64,000 nucleotides of DNA from the NCBI GenBank assembly GCA_020633555.1, contig JACKDL010000010.1, positions 138,346 to 202,345 on the forward strand. Reading direction: 5' to 3'. A program made the translations under genes and the position numbers. Shown here in pieces: positions 55,846-63,444 of the stretch. Source of the stretch: Myxococcales bacterium. Lineage in GTDB: Bacteria; Myxococcota_A; Bradymonadia; UBA7976; UBA1532. The notes below the pieces were generated by a model. The model was given only the letters and a program-made list of their open reading frames with translations, was not told the origin of the DNA and searched no databases. How positions within the stretch are numbered: position 1 is the stretch's first letter; the number at the start of each line of letters is the position of its first letter.

Positions 55846-57553
55846 GGGGGGCGTCCTCCTGAGGTGCGGCTGGCGCCTGGGCCAGCGTGATCGGGGGGTA
55901 GGCGCGCCAGCGCACGAAGCGGAAGGTCGAGGTCTTGCGGACGGTGCCGTCGGCTTGGAGCGCCTCGACGGCCTCGCGGCGGGTCGTCGCGGTGTAGCAG
56001 CGCACGCCGCGCGCCTGGAGCCCCGCCACCAGCAGGGCCACCAGGCCGGGCTCGCCGGCGACCATCGCGGCCGCAGGCTTGTGCTCCATGGCCGCCTCCA
56101 GGGTCGCCGCGGCCAGCGTGGCCAGCTCGGCCTCGTCGGCCTCGGGCGGCACGCCGGGGAACGGCAGGTCCTCAAGGCTGCGACAGCCCAACGCCAGCGC
56201 CGCGTGCCGCTGCTCGTCGCTCCACCCGGCGCTCGGGTGATTCGAGAGGTTCAGGAAGACGGTGGGCAGGCCCTCGACGTGGCTTTTCAACTGTTTGCGG
56301 GCCTTCTGGGCGTCGAGCGGATCGTGGTTGTAGCCGCAGTGCTCCACGTCGTTGCGCACCTGGACGGTGTTCTGGAACCGTCGACCGATGCCGGGCGCGC
56401 CGGAACCGAGTCGCCCCAGGCCCGCATCCATGCGATGGCGCTGTTCATTGAACTTCGCAACACGGCTGCCCGGTTGGAGGACCGCATCGTGGGGGAGTTG
56501 GCAGAGGGTCCACTCGTCGATCATCCGCTCCCGCAAGAGCGCCGCCTGCTCGGCGTAGCGCTCCAGCTGGCCGTACAGCTCCAGGAGCTCCAGCGTCGCG
56601 CTCAGCCCCTCGCCCGAGATCACCGTCTCGGCGCTCAGCCGCTGCGCCCAGTCGCGCAGCTGGGCGACCTGGGGTGCGACCGGCGGCGCGTGGACAGCAA
56701 GGAGCGGCTCCAGGTCGCTCAACGACCTCGCAAACGCTGGGGCAATCGACGTAAGGAGCGGCTGGACGCGACCCGTCGCCAACGCGTCCGCGAAGCTGCG
56801 GGCGAGGCTGCCCAAGTGCTTGAGCTTCGGCACGAGCTTGTGGTCAACGCCAGGCACCGCTCTCAGGCCCCGCTCACGCTCCGCAAGCAGCGCCTCGAGA
56901 TCATCTGCCCGACCGAAGCGCATCAAACCGTCAAGAGCCCGGTTCCAGTCGGCCGCTTCCAGGAAGGCGGTCAAGTCGCGGAACGGGGCCTCCTTCGTCT
57001 CGAGGTCGTACGCCGCATACAGGATCCGCCGGGCGGGTGGCGCCTCGCGCTTTTCTCGACGCTCCTGCGCCCGCACGAAGGTGACCGCGCTCGCCGCGAA
57101 GAAGGGCTGGTTGCGCCAGCCCCGCGTGACGTCGAGCCAGATGTCGCTCGGGGAGGCCGACTCGACCAGCGGCTTGTTCGGGTCATAGGGATCGGACAGC
57201 GTCAGCGCATCCCCCGACAAGAGCTCGGTCAAGGCGTTGAAGAGCGTCCACAGCTCCTCACTGGAGTTCCCGGCCGCGATCTCCCGAAAGGCGAGCCGCA
57301 ACTCCATCCCCTCGAGGTGGGGCCCCGCGTGCTTCTCGAACAGCCGCCTGGCGTCGAAGAAGGTGAGGCGAGCCTCCTTGGTGCCGACGAAGACCAACGT
57401 CACGGGCCCAGCGGCCGCACGGACGGTGGCCACCTCGTTGAAGCAGACCTTCCTCGCCGTGACCTGATCCAGGCTGTACGTGGCCTCGTCGTAGTAGGGC
57501 TCGGGCCTGCTCTTGTTCCCGATGCCCAAGAACGAGACGATCCGCGTCGTCAT
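55838..57553 (-). CDS. CARF-HEPN effector (Csx1/TM1812 type) with fused C-terminal module
   Basis: The 571-residue product has a CARF domain (IVSFLGIGN at 5-13; IWLDVTRGWRNQP at 138-150 corresponds to the TM1812/Csx2 DITHGFR motif). A helical middle ends in the HEPN RNase motif R400-N-D-V-E-H405. It should bind cyclic oligoadenylate and degrade RNA. After about 430 a distinct ~120-residue module begins, FLNLSNHPSAGWSDEQRHAA (433-452), with a Rossmann-like MVAGEPGLVALLVAGLQARG. I associate this with small stand-alone type III accessory proteins, possibly ring-nuclease-like, but cannot confirm it. First gene of the cmr operon; the 174-bp gap upstream has no clear promoter. Confidence 0.85.
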   Translation of the reverse strand: MTTRIVSFLGIGNKSRPEPYYDEATYSLDQVTARKVCFNEVATVRAAAGPVTLVFVGTKEARLTFFDARRLFEKHAGPHLEGMELRLAFREIAAGNSSEELWTLFNALTELLSGDALTLSDPYDPNKPLVESASPSDIWLDVTRGWRNQPFFAASAVTFVRAQERREKREAPPARRILYAAYDLETKEAPFRDLTAFLEAADWNRALDGLMRFGRADDLEALLAERERGLRAVPGVDHKLVPKLKHLGSLARSFADALATGRVQPLLTSIAPAFARSLSDLEPLLAVHAPPVAPQVAQLRDWAQRLSAETVISGEGLSATLELLELYGQLERYAEQAALLRERMIDEWTLCQLPHDAVLQPGSRVAKFNEQRHRMDAGLGRLGSGAPGIGRRFQNTVQVRNDVEHCGYNHDPLDAQKARKQLKSHVEGLPTVFLNLSNHPSAGWSDEQRHAALALGCRSLEDLPFPGVPPEADEAELATLAAATLEAAMEHKPAAAMVAGEPGLVALLVAGLQARGVRCYTATTRREAVEALQADGTVRKTSTFRFVRWRAYPPITLAQAPAAPQEDAPRE

Positions 57554-57727
57554 CGCTAGTTGCTCCCTCGCCGCGGCTGCTCTGAACGCTCAGGGCCATG
57601 GCAGCCCCAAACAAGAGATGAACGACACCGATGCATCACCGCCCCCTCCCGCCCCAGGATTGTGGGAGCCTATCGCCCGCGGAAGCCGTGCGACAACCCC
57701 GAAATGGTACAGCTGGGCGGCACACGA

Positions 57728-57994
57728 TCAGCGGCCCAGCAGCAGGTCTACGAGGCCCTGGGCGTAGATGGCGCGGACGTGGGCGTCGGGCTCGTAGCGG
57801 GCCTGATCGGCGATCAGGCGGGCGTCTTCACGGCGAGCCTGGCGGGTGAAGACGTAGGCCCGGGTGTGGGCGTCGAGCAGCGCGATCTCGGTGCGGGTGC
57901 GGTGGTGGGTCTCCACCATCCGCAGGCCGAAGTCGAGGGCGGTCGGGGCAGCGGCGACGAGGGCGCGGTTCAGGTTGCGGGGGGTCTTGCTCAT
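57728..57994 (-). CDS. Small helical protein of unknown function (88 aa)
   Basis: The 88-residue product (SKTPRNLNRALVAAAPTALD ... AQGLVDLLLGR) is helical and Arg/Ala-rich, with no signal peptide and no family I know. Its ATG overlaps the stop of the 96-residue gene by 4 bp, making the last of three coupled small genes. They lie between the cmr operon and the kinase/radical-SAM genes, in the same direction as both. All three start behind one ECF-like motif (58565-58594). Confidence 0.6.
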   Translation of the reverse strand: MSKTPRNLNRALVAAAPTALDFGLRMVETHHRTRTEIALLDAHTRAYVFTRQARREDARLIADQARYEPDAHVRAIYAQGLVDLLLGR

Positions 57995-58281
57995 GGGTGT
58001 TCTCCGGTGAGGGTCGCGGTGAAGGTCTGAGCGTCGATCTCGGCGCGGGCGCGGGCCACGCCGAGCAGGGCCTGCACGTTGGCGTGGGCCCGCTGCTTTG
58101 GATCGAGCGCGGGCTCGGTCAGCCGCGCGTCCCGCAGCAGGGTGTCACGCAGGGCGTCGAGATCCGCGTGGGCCGTGCGCTGGGCGTGGAGGCGCTGGCT
58201 CAGCACTTGGGTGAGACGGGCTCGCTCGCCTGCGGTGTGTCGCCGCTGCGCCACGACGGCTTTCAGGGCGTCACGCCACAT
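57991..58281 (-). CDS. Small helical protein of unknown function (96 aa)
   Basis: ATG 58281 gives 96 residues, strongly helical and charged (QRRHTAGERARLTQVLSQRL, AHADLDALRDTLLRDARL, LLGVARARAEIDAQTF). A coiled-coil or virion-like small protein is possible, but nothing is recognised. It overlaps the upstream gene by 11 bp and the downstream gene by 4 bp, which supports all three as real. Confidence 0.6.
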   Translation of the reverse strand: MWRDALKAVVAQRRHTAGERARLTQVLSQRLHAQRTAHADLDALRDTLLRDARLTEPALDPKQRAHANVQALLGVARARAEIDAQTFTATLTGEHP

Positions 58282-58537
58282 GGGCGGCCTCCCAGCGGTG
58301 GCGGCGGCGCCGCTCGATCTCATGGATGCCACGGGTGAGGATGGCACGCTCTCTGCCCCGCGCACCGAGGCGCTGGGCATAAAGCAGGTCCAGGTCGGCC
58401 CGGTCCTGAGCGTCCGCGGTGGCCAACGCTCGCTGGCGGGCCTGCTCACGGGCGCGCTGGCCGTGGTCGACCATGAGCTCGTGGGCGACGTAGCCGGCGG
58501 CCAGCGCGCCGAGGGTGGCGAGGATGAAGCGGTCCAT
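58271..58537 (-). CDS. Small membrane-anchored helical protein (88 aa)
   Basis: The 88-residue product starts with a hydrophobic segment (FILATLGALAAGYVAHELMV) and continues as a charged helix (GQRAREQARQRALATADAQD, RRRRHRWEAA). It could be a single-pass membrane protein with a cytoplasmic coil. CTGGAG lies 8 nt before the ATG, and an ECF-like motif 27 nt upstream. First of three overlapping small genes. Confidence 0.6.
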   Translation of the reverse strand: MDRFILATLGALAAGYVAHELMVDHGQRAREQARQRALATADAQDRADLDLLYAQRLGARGRERAILTRGIHEIERRRRHRWEAAHVA

Positions 58538-58564
58538 GGGCGATCTCCAGCGGCGAACTGACGG

Positions 58565-58594
58565 TCAGACGGACGCGCTAGCGGGGAGCGGACA
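58565..58594 (-). promoter_or_regulatory. ECF-like promoter motif E
   Basis: Minus strand TGTCCGC-N16-CGTCTGA, 27 nt before the first of the three small genes. The final TGA of the -10-like element is also the stop codon of the P-loop kinase gene. Confidence 0.6.
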
Positions 58595-59164
58595 CCGGCT
58601 CCACAACTTTTCCGGCCAGGCAGCCGCCAGGGCACCCGGCGACACGGCGTCGGTCCAGACCGGGGGCAGCACGGGCAGGCCCCAGGCGGTGGCCAGGGTC
58701 AGGGCGTCTTCGGCAACGGCGCTGAAGAAGGCCAGGCGCTCGGCGACGGTGCCGCCCGGCTCGCTCAGGCGCGCGTGCAGGGTGGCCGGGGCGGCCCAGA
58801 CGGGCTGGATGACCACCCCGAGCTGCGCGCGGGTATGCTGCCTCAGACGATCGGCGTGGCGGCGGGCGACGGCCGGGCAGCGGTGCCAGGCGTAGGCCAG
58901 GTTGCCGGGGTGCCAGGTCTCGAGGATCACCTGCGCCGGGAGCTGCGCGTCGAGGGCCAGGTCGCCCCGGAGCACCGCGCGGTCGAAGTCCGGATCGGGC
59001 GCGAGGCCGTGTCGCTCGGGACCTGCGGCCAGGGCGGCCTCGCGCAGGGTGCGGCCCAGCTCGGGGCGCACCGGGATCCGGAGGTAGTCGCCCAGGGCCC
59101 GGGCGAAGGTGCTCTTGCCCGCGCCGTGGGGGCCGATGAGACAGATCCGCAGGGGTGGCAGCAT
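58565..59164 (-). CDS. P-loop nucleoside/nucleotide kinase-like protein
   Basis: ATG 59164 overlaps the radical SAM stop by 1 bp and gives 199 residues (GTG 59167 is an alternative). Walker A is GPHGAGKSTFARAL (~10-23); LAYAWHRCP and a LID-like Arg region (ARRHADRLRQHTRAQ) follow. The layout is that of NadR-like or AAA_28 small kinases. The substrate is unknown. Its position beside a MoaA-like radical SAM gene and a second, thymidylate-kinase-like gene suggests modified-nucleotide metabolism; that is context only. Confidence 0.75.
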   Translation of the reverse strand: MLPPLRICLIGPHGAGKSTFARALGDYLRIPVRPELGRTLREAALAAGPERHGLAPDPDFDRAVLRGDLALDAQLPAQVILETWHPGNLAYAWHRCPAVARRHADRLRQHTRAQLGVVIQPVWAAPATLHARLSEPGGTVAERLAFFSAVAEDALTLATAWGLPVLPPVWTDAVSPGALAAAWPEKLWSRCPLPASASV

Positions 59165-60129
59165 CACAGGGTCTCCACGAAGTGTCGCCAGGCGCGCTCG
59201 GCGGCGGCTTCGCCGTGGGCACGCAGCACGTCAACGATGTCCAGCGACAGATCCGGACGGTCCATACAGGCCTGCAGGCGGCCGTCATGGGTCAGGCGCA
59301 AGGCGAAGATGCCTTCCCGGCAGCGGGCGCGGGCGGGACAGCCATCACAGGCACTCCACGGCCCCAGTTCACCCAGGTGGCGGTCCTTGAGTTCGACGCG
59401 CAGACCGTCCGCCCAGAACAGATGGGTGGTGGGGAGGCTGTGTGGGTCCGGCTCCAGCCGACGGGCCATCTCGGGGCCGCGGAGCTCGTGCAGCAAGTCC
59501 AGGATGTGTCGCGGGCCCGCTGCGTCGTCGGTGAGATCGTCGAGCACGTTGACGGCGAGCGGGCGGCCAGCGGCCCAGTCGAGGAGCCCGGCCAGATCGG
59601 CGCGCTCGGCCGGATTGGCATAGACGAAGTTGACCTTCAAGGGGCGCCCGGCGTCGATGACACGCTGCAGGAAGGTGTTGCGGGCGTGCCAGCTGCGCAG
59701 GGTGCCGCCGCGGCGGGCGAAGGCGTCGAGGTCGAAACCGTGCACGCTGACGTTGATCCGGTCGAGGCCGGCGGCGAGGGTCTGTTCGAGCATCCCGGGC
59801 CGGGTGACGCCGGCGGTGATGACCGACAGATCGGCCGCGGGCGCGGCGGCCCTCAACGCGGCGATGCGCCGGGGCAGATCGGCGCGGATGAGGGGCTCAC
59901 CGCCCAGGAACTTGAACTTGGCGATGCCCTGCCGAGCGGCGATGCGCAGGAGCGCGTCGAGCTCCGCCGGCGCCGGGCCGCCGCGGTGGCCGGCCTTCTC
60001 GGGATCGCCCTCCATGTGACAGTAGCTGCAGCGCATGGGGCACGCGGTGGTGATCACGGCGCGCAGGTAGGTGGGGCGGCGGCGGGTGAGGAACAGACGG
60101 GCGGCGTGGCGGGCGGGCATGATCCGCAT
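59164..60129 (-). CDS. MoaA-like radical SAM protein
   Basis: ATG 60129 with AAGGAG 7 nt upstream gives 321 residues. The radical SAM cluster motif is CPMRCSYC (C-x3-C-x2-C). KFKFLGGEPLIRADLPRRI is the GGEP motif in MoaA style, and DRINVSVHGFD corresponds to RVNVSLDSLD of MoaA. A second Fe-S site is likely at the C-terminus (CDGCPARARCREGIFALRL). MoaA cyclises GTP; a nucleotide-type substrate is plausible here given two kinase genes around it. No other molybdopterin gene is present, so a specialised role is likely. An ECF-like motif lies 37 nt upstream. Confidence 0.8.
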   Translation of the reverse strand: MRIMPARHAARLFLTRRRPTYLRAVITTACPMRCSYCHMEGDPEKAGHRGGPAPAELDALLRIAARQGIAKFKFLGGEPLIRADLPRRIAALRAAAPAADLSVITAGVTRPGMLEQTLAAGLDRINVSVHGFDLDAFARRGGTLRSWHARNTFLQRVIDAGRPLKVNFVYANPAERADLAGLLDWAAGRPLAVNVLDDLTDDAAGPRHILDLLHELRGPEMARRLEPDPHSLPTTHLFWADGLRVELKDRHLGELGPWSACDGCPARARCREGIFALRLTHDGRLQACMDRPDLSLDIVDVLRAHGEAAAERAWRHFVETL

Positions 60130-60166
60130 GACTGGCTCCTTGTGTGTCGCTGAGAGGGTCCGCCCG

Positions 60167-60197
60167 TCAGACGCACAGGCCCGACCGGCGTCGGACA
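60167..60197 (-). promoter_or_regulatory. ECF-like promoter motif F
   Basis: Minus strand TGTCCGA-N17-CGTCTGA, 37 nt before the radical SAM gene. As with motif E, the terminal TGA is the stop codon of the preceding gene. The spacer is one base longer than in the other copies. Confidence 0.55.
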
Positions 60198-60832
60198 TCA
60201 CCGCCGAAAAAGGGTAGCACCGCCGTGGGGTGGGTCTGCGCGGGGGGGCTCGCACCTTCGGCGATGGCGGCCAGCGCGGCCCGCGCCACGTCCTCGAGCT
60301 TGCCGCTGGCGTCGATCATGCACACCCGGCCGTGGCCGGGCAGCGCCAGGGCCTCGGCATAGGCCCGGGCGAGGCGCGCGTCGGCGGCCTCGTTCAGCGT
60401 GCGGTGATCCTCGCCGCTGATGCGGCCGCGGCGGGCGGCGCGGGCCGCGAGCCGGTCGCGGCGGACATCCACCGGGGCGCAGAGGTAGAGGGTGAGATCG
60501 GGCCGGGTCAGGCCCGGCAGCGGCTCGATGGGCACGTCGCGCATGGCCTGCCCATAGGCCAGCGTGCTGGCGAGGTAGCGGTCGAGGACGACGCCGCGCC
60601 CCGCGGCGCGCTCACGCTCCAGTCGGGCCGAGGCCTCGATGACGCTGGCGAGGTGGAAGGCCTGGCGCGCCAGCGGGCTCCAGCCCTCGTCGACGGCGGA
60701 CCGGACCGCGGCGACCTCGTCCAGGGGGGTACGCCAAACGGGCAGCTGCAGGGCGTCGGCGAGGACACAGCACAGCGAGCTCTTGCCGACGCCGTCAAGG
60801 CCCTCGACGACCACGATGGGCGGCGGCCTCAT
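60167..60832 (-). CDS. Thymidylate-kinase-like protein
   Basis: ATG 60832 overlaps the GreA-like stop by 4 bp and gives 221 residues. VVVEGLDGVGKSSL is the dTMP kinase Walker A, VLDRYLASTLAYG the DRY motif that contacts the nucleotide, and RGRISGEDHRTL a shifted LID. It should phosphorylate a nucleoside monophosphate. It is clustered with a second kinase and a radical SAM protein in an accessory region, so it may not be the housekeeping Tmk. CMP/UMP kinase-like relatives next to radical SAM genes are known from antiviral viperin loci; this protein is only analogous. Confidence 0.8.
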   Translation of the reverse strand: MRPPPIVVVEGLDGVGKSSLCCVLADALQLPVWRTPLDEVAAVRSAVDEGWSPLARQAFHLASVIEASARLERERAAGRGVVLDRYLASTLAYGQAMRDVPIEPLPGLTRPDLTLYLCAPVDVRRDRLAARAARRGRISGEDHRTLNEAADARLARAYAEALALPGHGRVCMIDASGKLEDVARAALAAIAEGASPPAQTHPTAVLPFFGGDVRRRSGLCV

Positions 60833-61326
60833 GCGGACGTCTCGGAGTGGGCGCGGCAGATCGCGGTGATCTCGATCTCCACCCGCCGGCCGCCCCGCGG
60901 CCATTGGCGCAGCTCGCCCGGGCGGGCGCCCATGAGCGCCTGGCCCAGGGGGGTGGTGTAGGCCACGCGGCCCTCGGCGGGATCGCTGTCTTCGTAGCCG
61001 CCGAGGATCCAGCGGTGCTCCTCGCCGTCCTCGTCGGAGAAAGTGACCTCGGTGCCCACGGTGGCCTGCGAGGGCCGCTCGACGGGGTGGACCACCTGCA
61101 TGCGCCGCAGCAGGTGCTCGAGGTCGCGCACCGTGCGCGCGGCGGCGTGCATCTGCCGCTGGTTCTCCTCGTAGGCGAAGTTGTCGTGCCACACGCTGGT
61201 GTCACCGGCGCCCGCGGCGTCCTCGTTGTCGGCGCAGATGTCCAGGTAGCGCTGGCGGGCGGCGGCCAGGCGCTGGTTGAGGCGGCGCAGGCCGGCGGGG
61301 GTGGTGGGCAGCTTGTCGATGCTCAT
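60829..61326 (-). CDS. GreA/GreB-like transcription factor
   Basis: The 165-residue product has an N-terminal antiparallel coiled coil (GLRRLNQRLAAARQRYLDI ... AYEENQRQMHAAARTVRDL) and a C-terminal FKBP-like domain with PLGQALMGARPGE, the GreA/GreB/Rnk signature. Such factors enter the RNA polymerase secondary channel. The tip between the helices (NEDAAGAGDTSVWHDN) carries acids but differs from the DxxEN of GreA, so cleavage stimulation may be altered. An ECF-like motif lies 31 nt upstream, and it is coupled to the thymidylate-kinase-like gene. Confidence 0.8.
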   Translation of the reverse strand: MSIDKLPTTPAGLRRLNQRLAAARQRYLDICADNEDAAGAGDTSVWHDNFAYEENQRQMHAAARTVRDLEHLLRRMQVVHPVERPSQATVGTEVTFSDEDGEEHRWILGGYEDSDPAEGRVAYTTPLGQALMGARPGELRQWPRGGRRVEIEITAICRAHSETSA

Positions 61327-61357
61327 GGGCGGTGCCTAGGGACGATCGGGTGCAGGC

Positions 61358-61387
61358 TCAGACGCAGCCGGTGTGGGCCATCGGACA
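61358..61387 (-). promoter_or_regulatory. ECF-like promoter motif G
   Basis: Minus strand TGTCCGA-N16-CGTCTGA, 31 nt before the GreA-like gene. This and motif F carry the most complete half-sites; here the spacer is the usual 16. Confidence 0.65.
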
Positions 61388-61416
61388 GCCGGGCGCAGGC
61401 TGTGGCCGGTGGCCCG

Positions 61417-62082
61417 CTACTGGCCCCACAGGCGACGGTCGGCCAGATGGGGCGCCAGCTCGGCCAGCAGGCTCTCCAGGGGATCCGGGCTGGCGCGGTC
61501 GCAGCGGCTCAAGACCGAGGCCAGCGACCGGCGCCACATGCGCTCCTGCGTCTCGTCGGCGGGGCGCACCGTGGGCGGCGGCCCACCGAGGCGCTCGAGC
61601 ATGCGCTGGCCGAGCTCGCGCAGGGCAGCGCGGGCCGAGGCCCGCCCTTGCGAGGCCAACTGGCGCCGCAGGAGGGGCTCGAAGTCGCCCCGGGCGAGCT
61701 GCTCGGCAACCGCTCGGACGTCGCGCAAGGTCAAGCCGGCGCGGGGGCTTGCCAGGGCGCTGGCGTCGGCATACTCGTGGGTGAGGTCGCGGCCGAAGCG
61801 ATCCACCCGAGGGGCGCGGTGGCGCAGGTGCCGGCTGTCCCTTCGGAAGCGATCGATGCGTACGTTGCGCCAAGCGATGCGGATGAGGCCGCGGGCGTGG
61901 GACTCGTTGCGGACAGGGGTTCGGGCGGTCATGAGCTTGAGCAGGGCCTCGTGGGCGTCGTCTTCGCGGTCCGGGCAGCCGGGGCTGGTGAAGGTGAGGA
62001 TGTGGGCGAGCAGCACGTGGGCGGCGGTGGCGGCCCGGCGCGGGTCGCGCAGGTTCTCGAGGGCGGCGGCGAGGGTCATCAT
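61417..62082 (-). CDS. Sigma-factor-like (ECF region 2) protein
   Basis: ATG 62082 with AAGGAG 8 nt upstream gives 221 residues. The N-terminal half looks like sigma70 region 2 of ECF factors: DREDDAHEALLKLMTA, then SHARGLIRIAWRNVRIDRFR (compare AWLxxIARNxxIDxxRR). A region 4 helix-turn-helix is not obvious; the C-terminal ~100 residues (FEPLLRRQLASQGRASARAA, ...) are helical and unfamiliar. It is divergent from the CARF gene, with two direct repeats between them. It is a candidate for recognising the ECF-like motifs upstream of seven nearby units. Confidence 0.65.
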   Translation of the reverse strand: MMTLAAALENLRDPRRAATAAHVLLAHILTFTSPGCPDREDDAHEALLKLMTARTPVRNESHARGLIRIAWRNVRIDRFRRDSRHLRHRAPRVDRFGRDLTHEYADASALASPRAGLTLRDVRAVAEQLARGDFEPLLRRQLASQGRASARAALRELGQRMLERLGGPPPTVRPADETQERMWRRSLASVLSRCDRASPDPLESLLAELAPHLADRRLWGQ

Positions 62083-62151
62083 GGGGCAGCTCCTTGGGCC
62101 GGTTGTGCCGCCATCGGAGCGGAGCCGTTCCGGGGGCTCCCGTGGCCTGAG

Positions 62152-62184
62152 CATCACGCGAGCTGGTGTGACCATCACGCGAGC
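62152..62184. promoter_or_regulatory. Paired direct repeats in divergent promoter region
   Basis: CATCACGCGAGC occurs at 62152-62163 and again at 62173-62184, a 21-bp period (two helical turns), in the 145-bp gap between the divergent sigma-like and CARF genes. This is the classic layout of an operator bound by a dimer or two molecules on one DNA face. Confidence 0.6.
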
Positions 62185-62227
62185 GCAGCCCGCCACGACC
62201 GGGGGCCACACGAAGGGAGTTTTCTGA

Positions 62228-63412
62228 ATGGAATCAAGGAGAAAGGCACACATCCTCGCCGTCCTTGGGGCCTCACCGGCGGTCTTCACCGAGCTGCTGT
62301 GGTGGGCCACCTGCGTGGAAGGGCTGCAGGTGGTCAGCGCGGAGATCTGGACCACGGGCGGGCGGCGCGAGAGGCCCACCGGTGAGCTGAACCTGGACGC
62401 AGCGCTGAGTCAGGGGCGCTGGGCGCAGCTGGAGGCCTCACTCAGCGCCGACGATCGAGCGGCCCTGCCACGGGTGCCCGAGCCCGCCCGCATCGGGCGG
62501 GTCGACGACACACGGCTGGGCGATGGCGCGTGCCGGGTGTGGCTGCTGGCGGATGACCAGGGCGATCCCATGCCGGACATCCGTACCCCTGCCGACGCGG
62601 ACGCCATGGAGCGCCAACTGCATGATCGCGTGCGGCTGTTGCGGCAGCGGCTGCCCGAGGAGGTCCAGCTGTTGGCCTCGATCGCCGGCGGCCGCAAGAG
62701 CATGAGCGCCTCGCTGTACACGGCGATGGCGCTGCAGGCCGGCGCGAACAGCCGGCTGGTGCATGTGCTCACGCACCCCGCGATCGAGACCAACCCCGCC
62801 GAGCTGCGGGACTTCTACTTCCCGAACAAGGTCTGGGAGGGCCGCGGCATCCCACTGCCAGAGCAGGTCACCGTGATGACCCAGTGGTTCCCGCGCATGC
62901 AGGCCTTGCTCACGCACCCTCAGCTGGACACCGGCGCGCTGGGTGAGCTGTTCGAGACGGGCTCGCCCAGGGACGTGACGCGGGATCTGGACTCGCGCGC
63001 GGCGCGCGAGATCCACGCGGAGCTGCGCTACCTTCCGCCGGAGGCGCGGCGCGATCAGGGGACGAGCCACCGGCGCCCCTACCGGTTGCGGATCCTTGAG
63101 AGAAGGCGTCCTGATCCGCTGTTCGAGGTCTTCCTGGGCAAGGTGCCCGGCCGCCTGCTCTGGGAGCTGGCCGGGGCGCGGTATGGGCTGCCGGATCATG
63201 TGCTTGCCGGCCGGATCAGTGGCGAGGCGGTCGACGCGGCATCGCCCGAGCTCTACCACCACGTAACCCAGGCGGTCTCGCGCCTGAAGACCCACACCCT
63301 GAAGGGGCTGCCCCCGGCCCTGAGGGACTTCGCGCCGTTCAGCCAGGATGGGGTGAGGCGCATCCCGGCCGCGCACCTGATCAAGCGAAATGGCCGGCTA
63401 CCTTCGCCTTGA
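62228..63412 (+). CDS. CARF-domain protein (Cas_NE0113-like) with C-terminal extension
   Basis: The ATG has GAAGGGAG 7 nt upstream; the product has 394 residues. HILAVLGASPAVFTELLWW, a DIRTPADADAMERQ block (~117) and LLASIAGGRKSMSASLYTAM (~148-167) match the CRISPR-associated NE0113/Csm6-like CARF family, which binds or degrades cyclic oligoadenylates. The CARF part ends near 215. The remaining ~180 residues include YHHVTQAVSRLKTHTLKG and DGVRRIPAAHL, which could be a winged-helix DNA-binding domain; that is tentative. No HEPN motif is seen. It lies between two sigma-like genes, suggesting a cyclic-oligoadenylate-responsive regulator rather than a plain nuclease. Confidence 0.75.
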   Translation: MESRRKAHILAVLGASPAVFTELLWWATCVEGLQVVSAEIWTTGGRRERPTGELNLDAALSQGRWAQLEASLSADDRAALPRVPEPARIGRVDDTRLGDGACRVWLLADDQGDPMPDIRTPADADAMERQLHDRVRLLRQRLPEEVQLLASIAGGRKSMSASLYTAMALQAGANSRLVHVLTHPAIETNPAELRDFYFPNKVWEGRGIPLPEQVTVMTQWFPRMQALLTHPQLDTGALGELFETGSPRDVTRDLDSRAAREIHAELRYLPPEARRDQGTSHRRPYRLRILERRRPDPLFEVFLGKVPGRLLWELAGARYGLPDHVLAGRISGEAVDAASPELYHHVTQAVSRLKTHTLKGLPPALRDFAPFSQDGVRRIPAAHLIKRNGRLPSP

Positions 63413-63444
63413 CCACCGCGGCGCGCGCGGGTGAGCCTGCGGGC

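Noticed and set aside
59164..60129. Calling the radical SAM protein a prokaryotic viperin
   Set aside because: Its CPMRCSYC, FLGGEPL and C-terminal Cys cluster follow MoaA rather than the viperin motifs; only the kinase neighbourhood is viperin-like.
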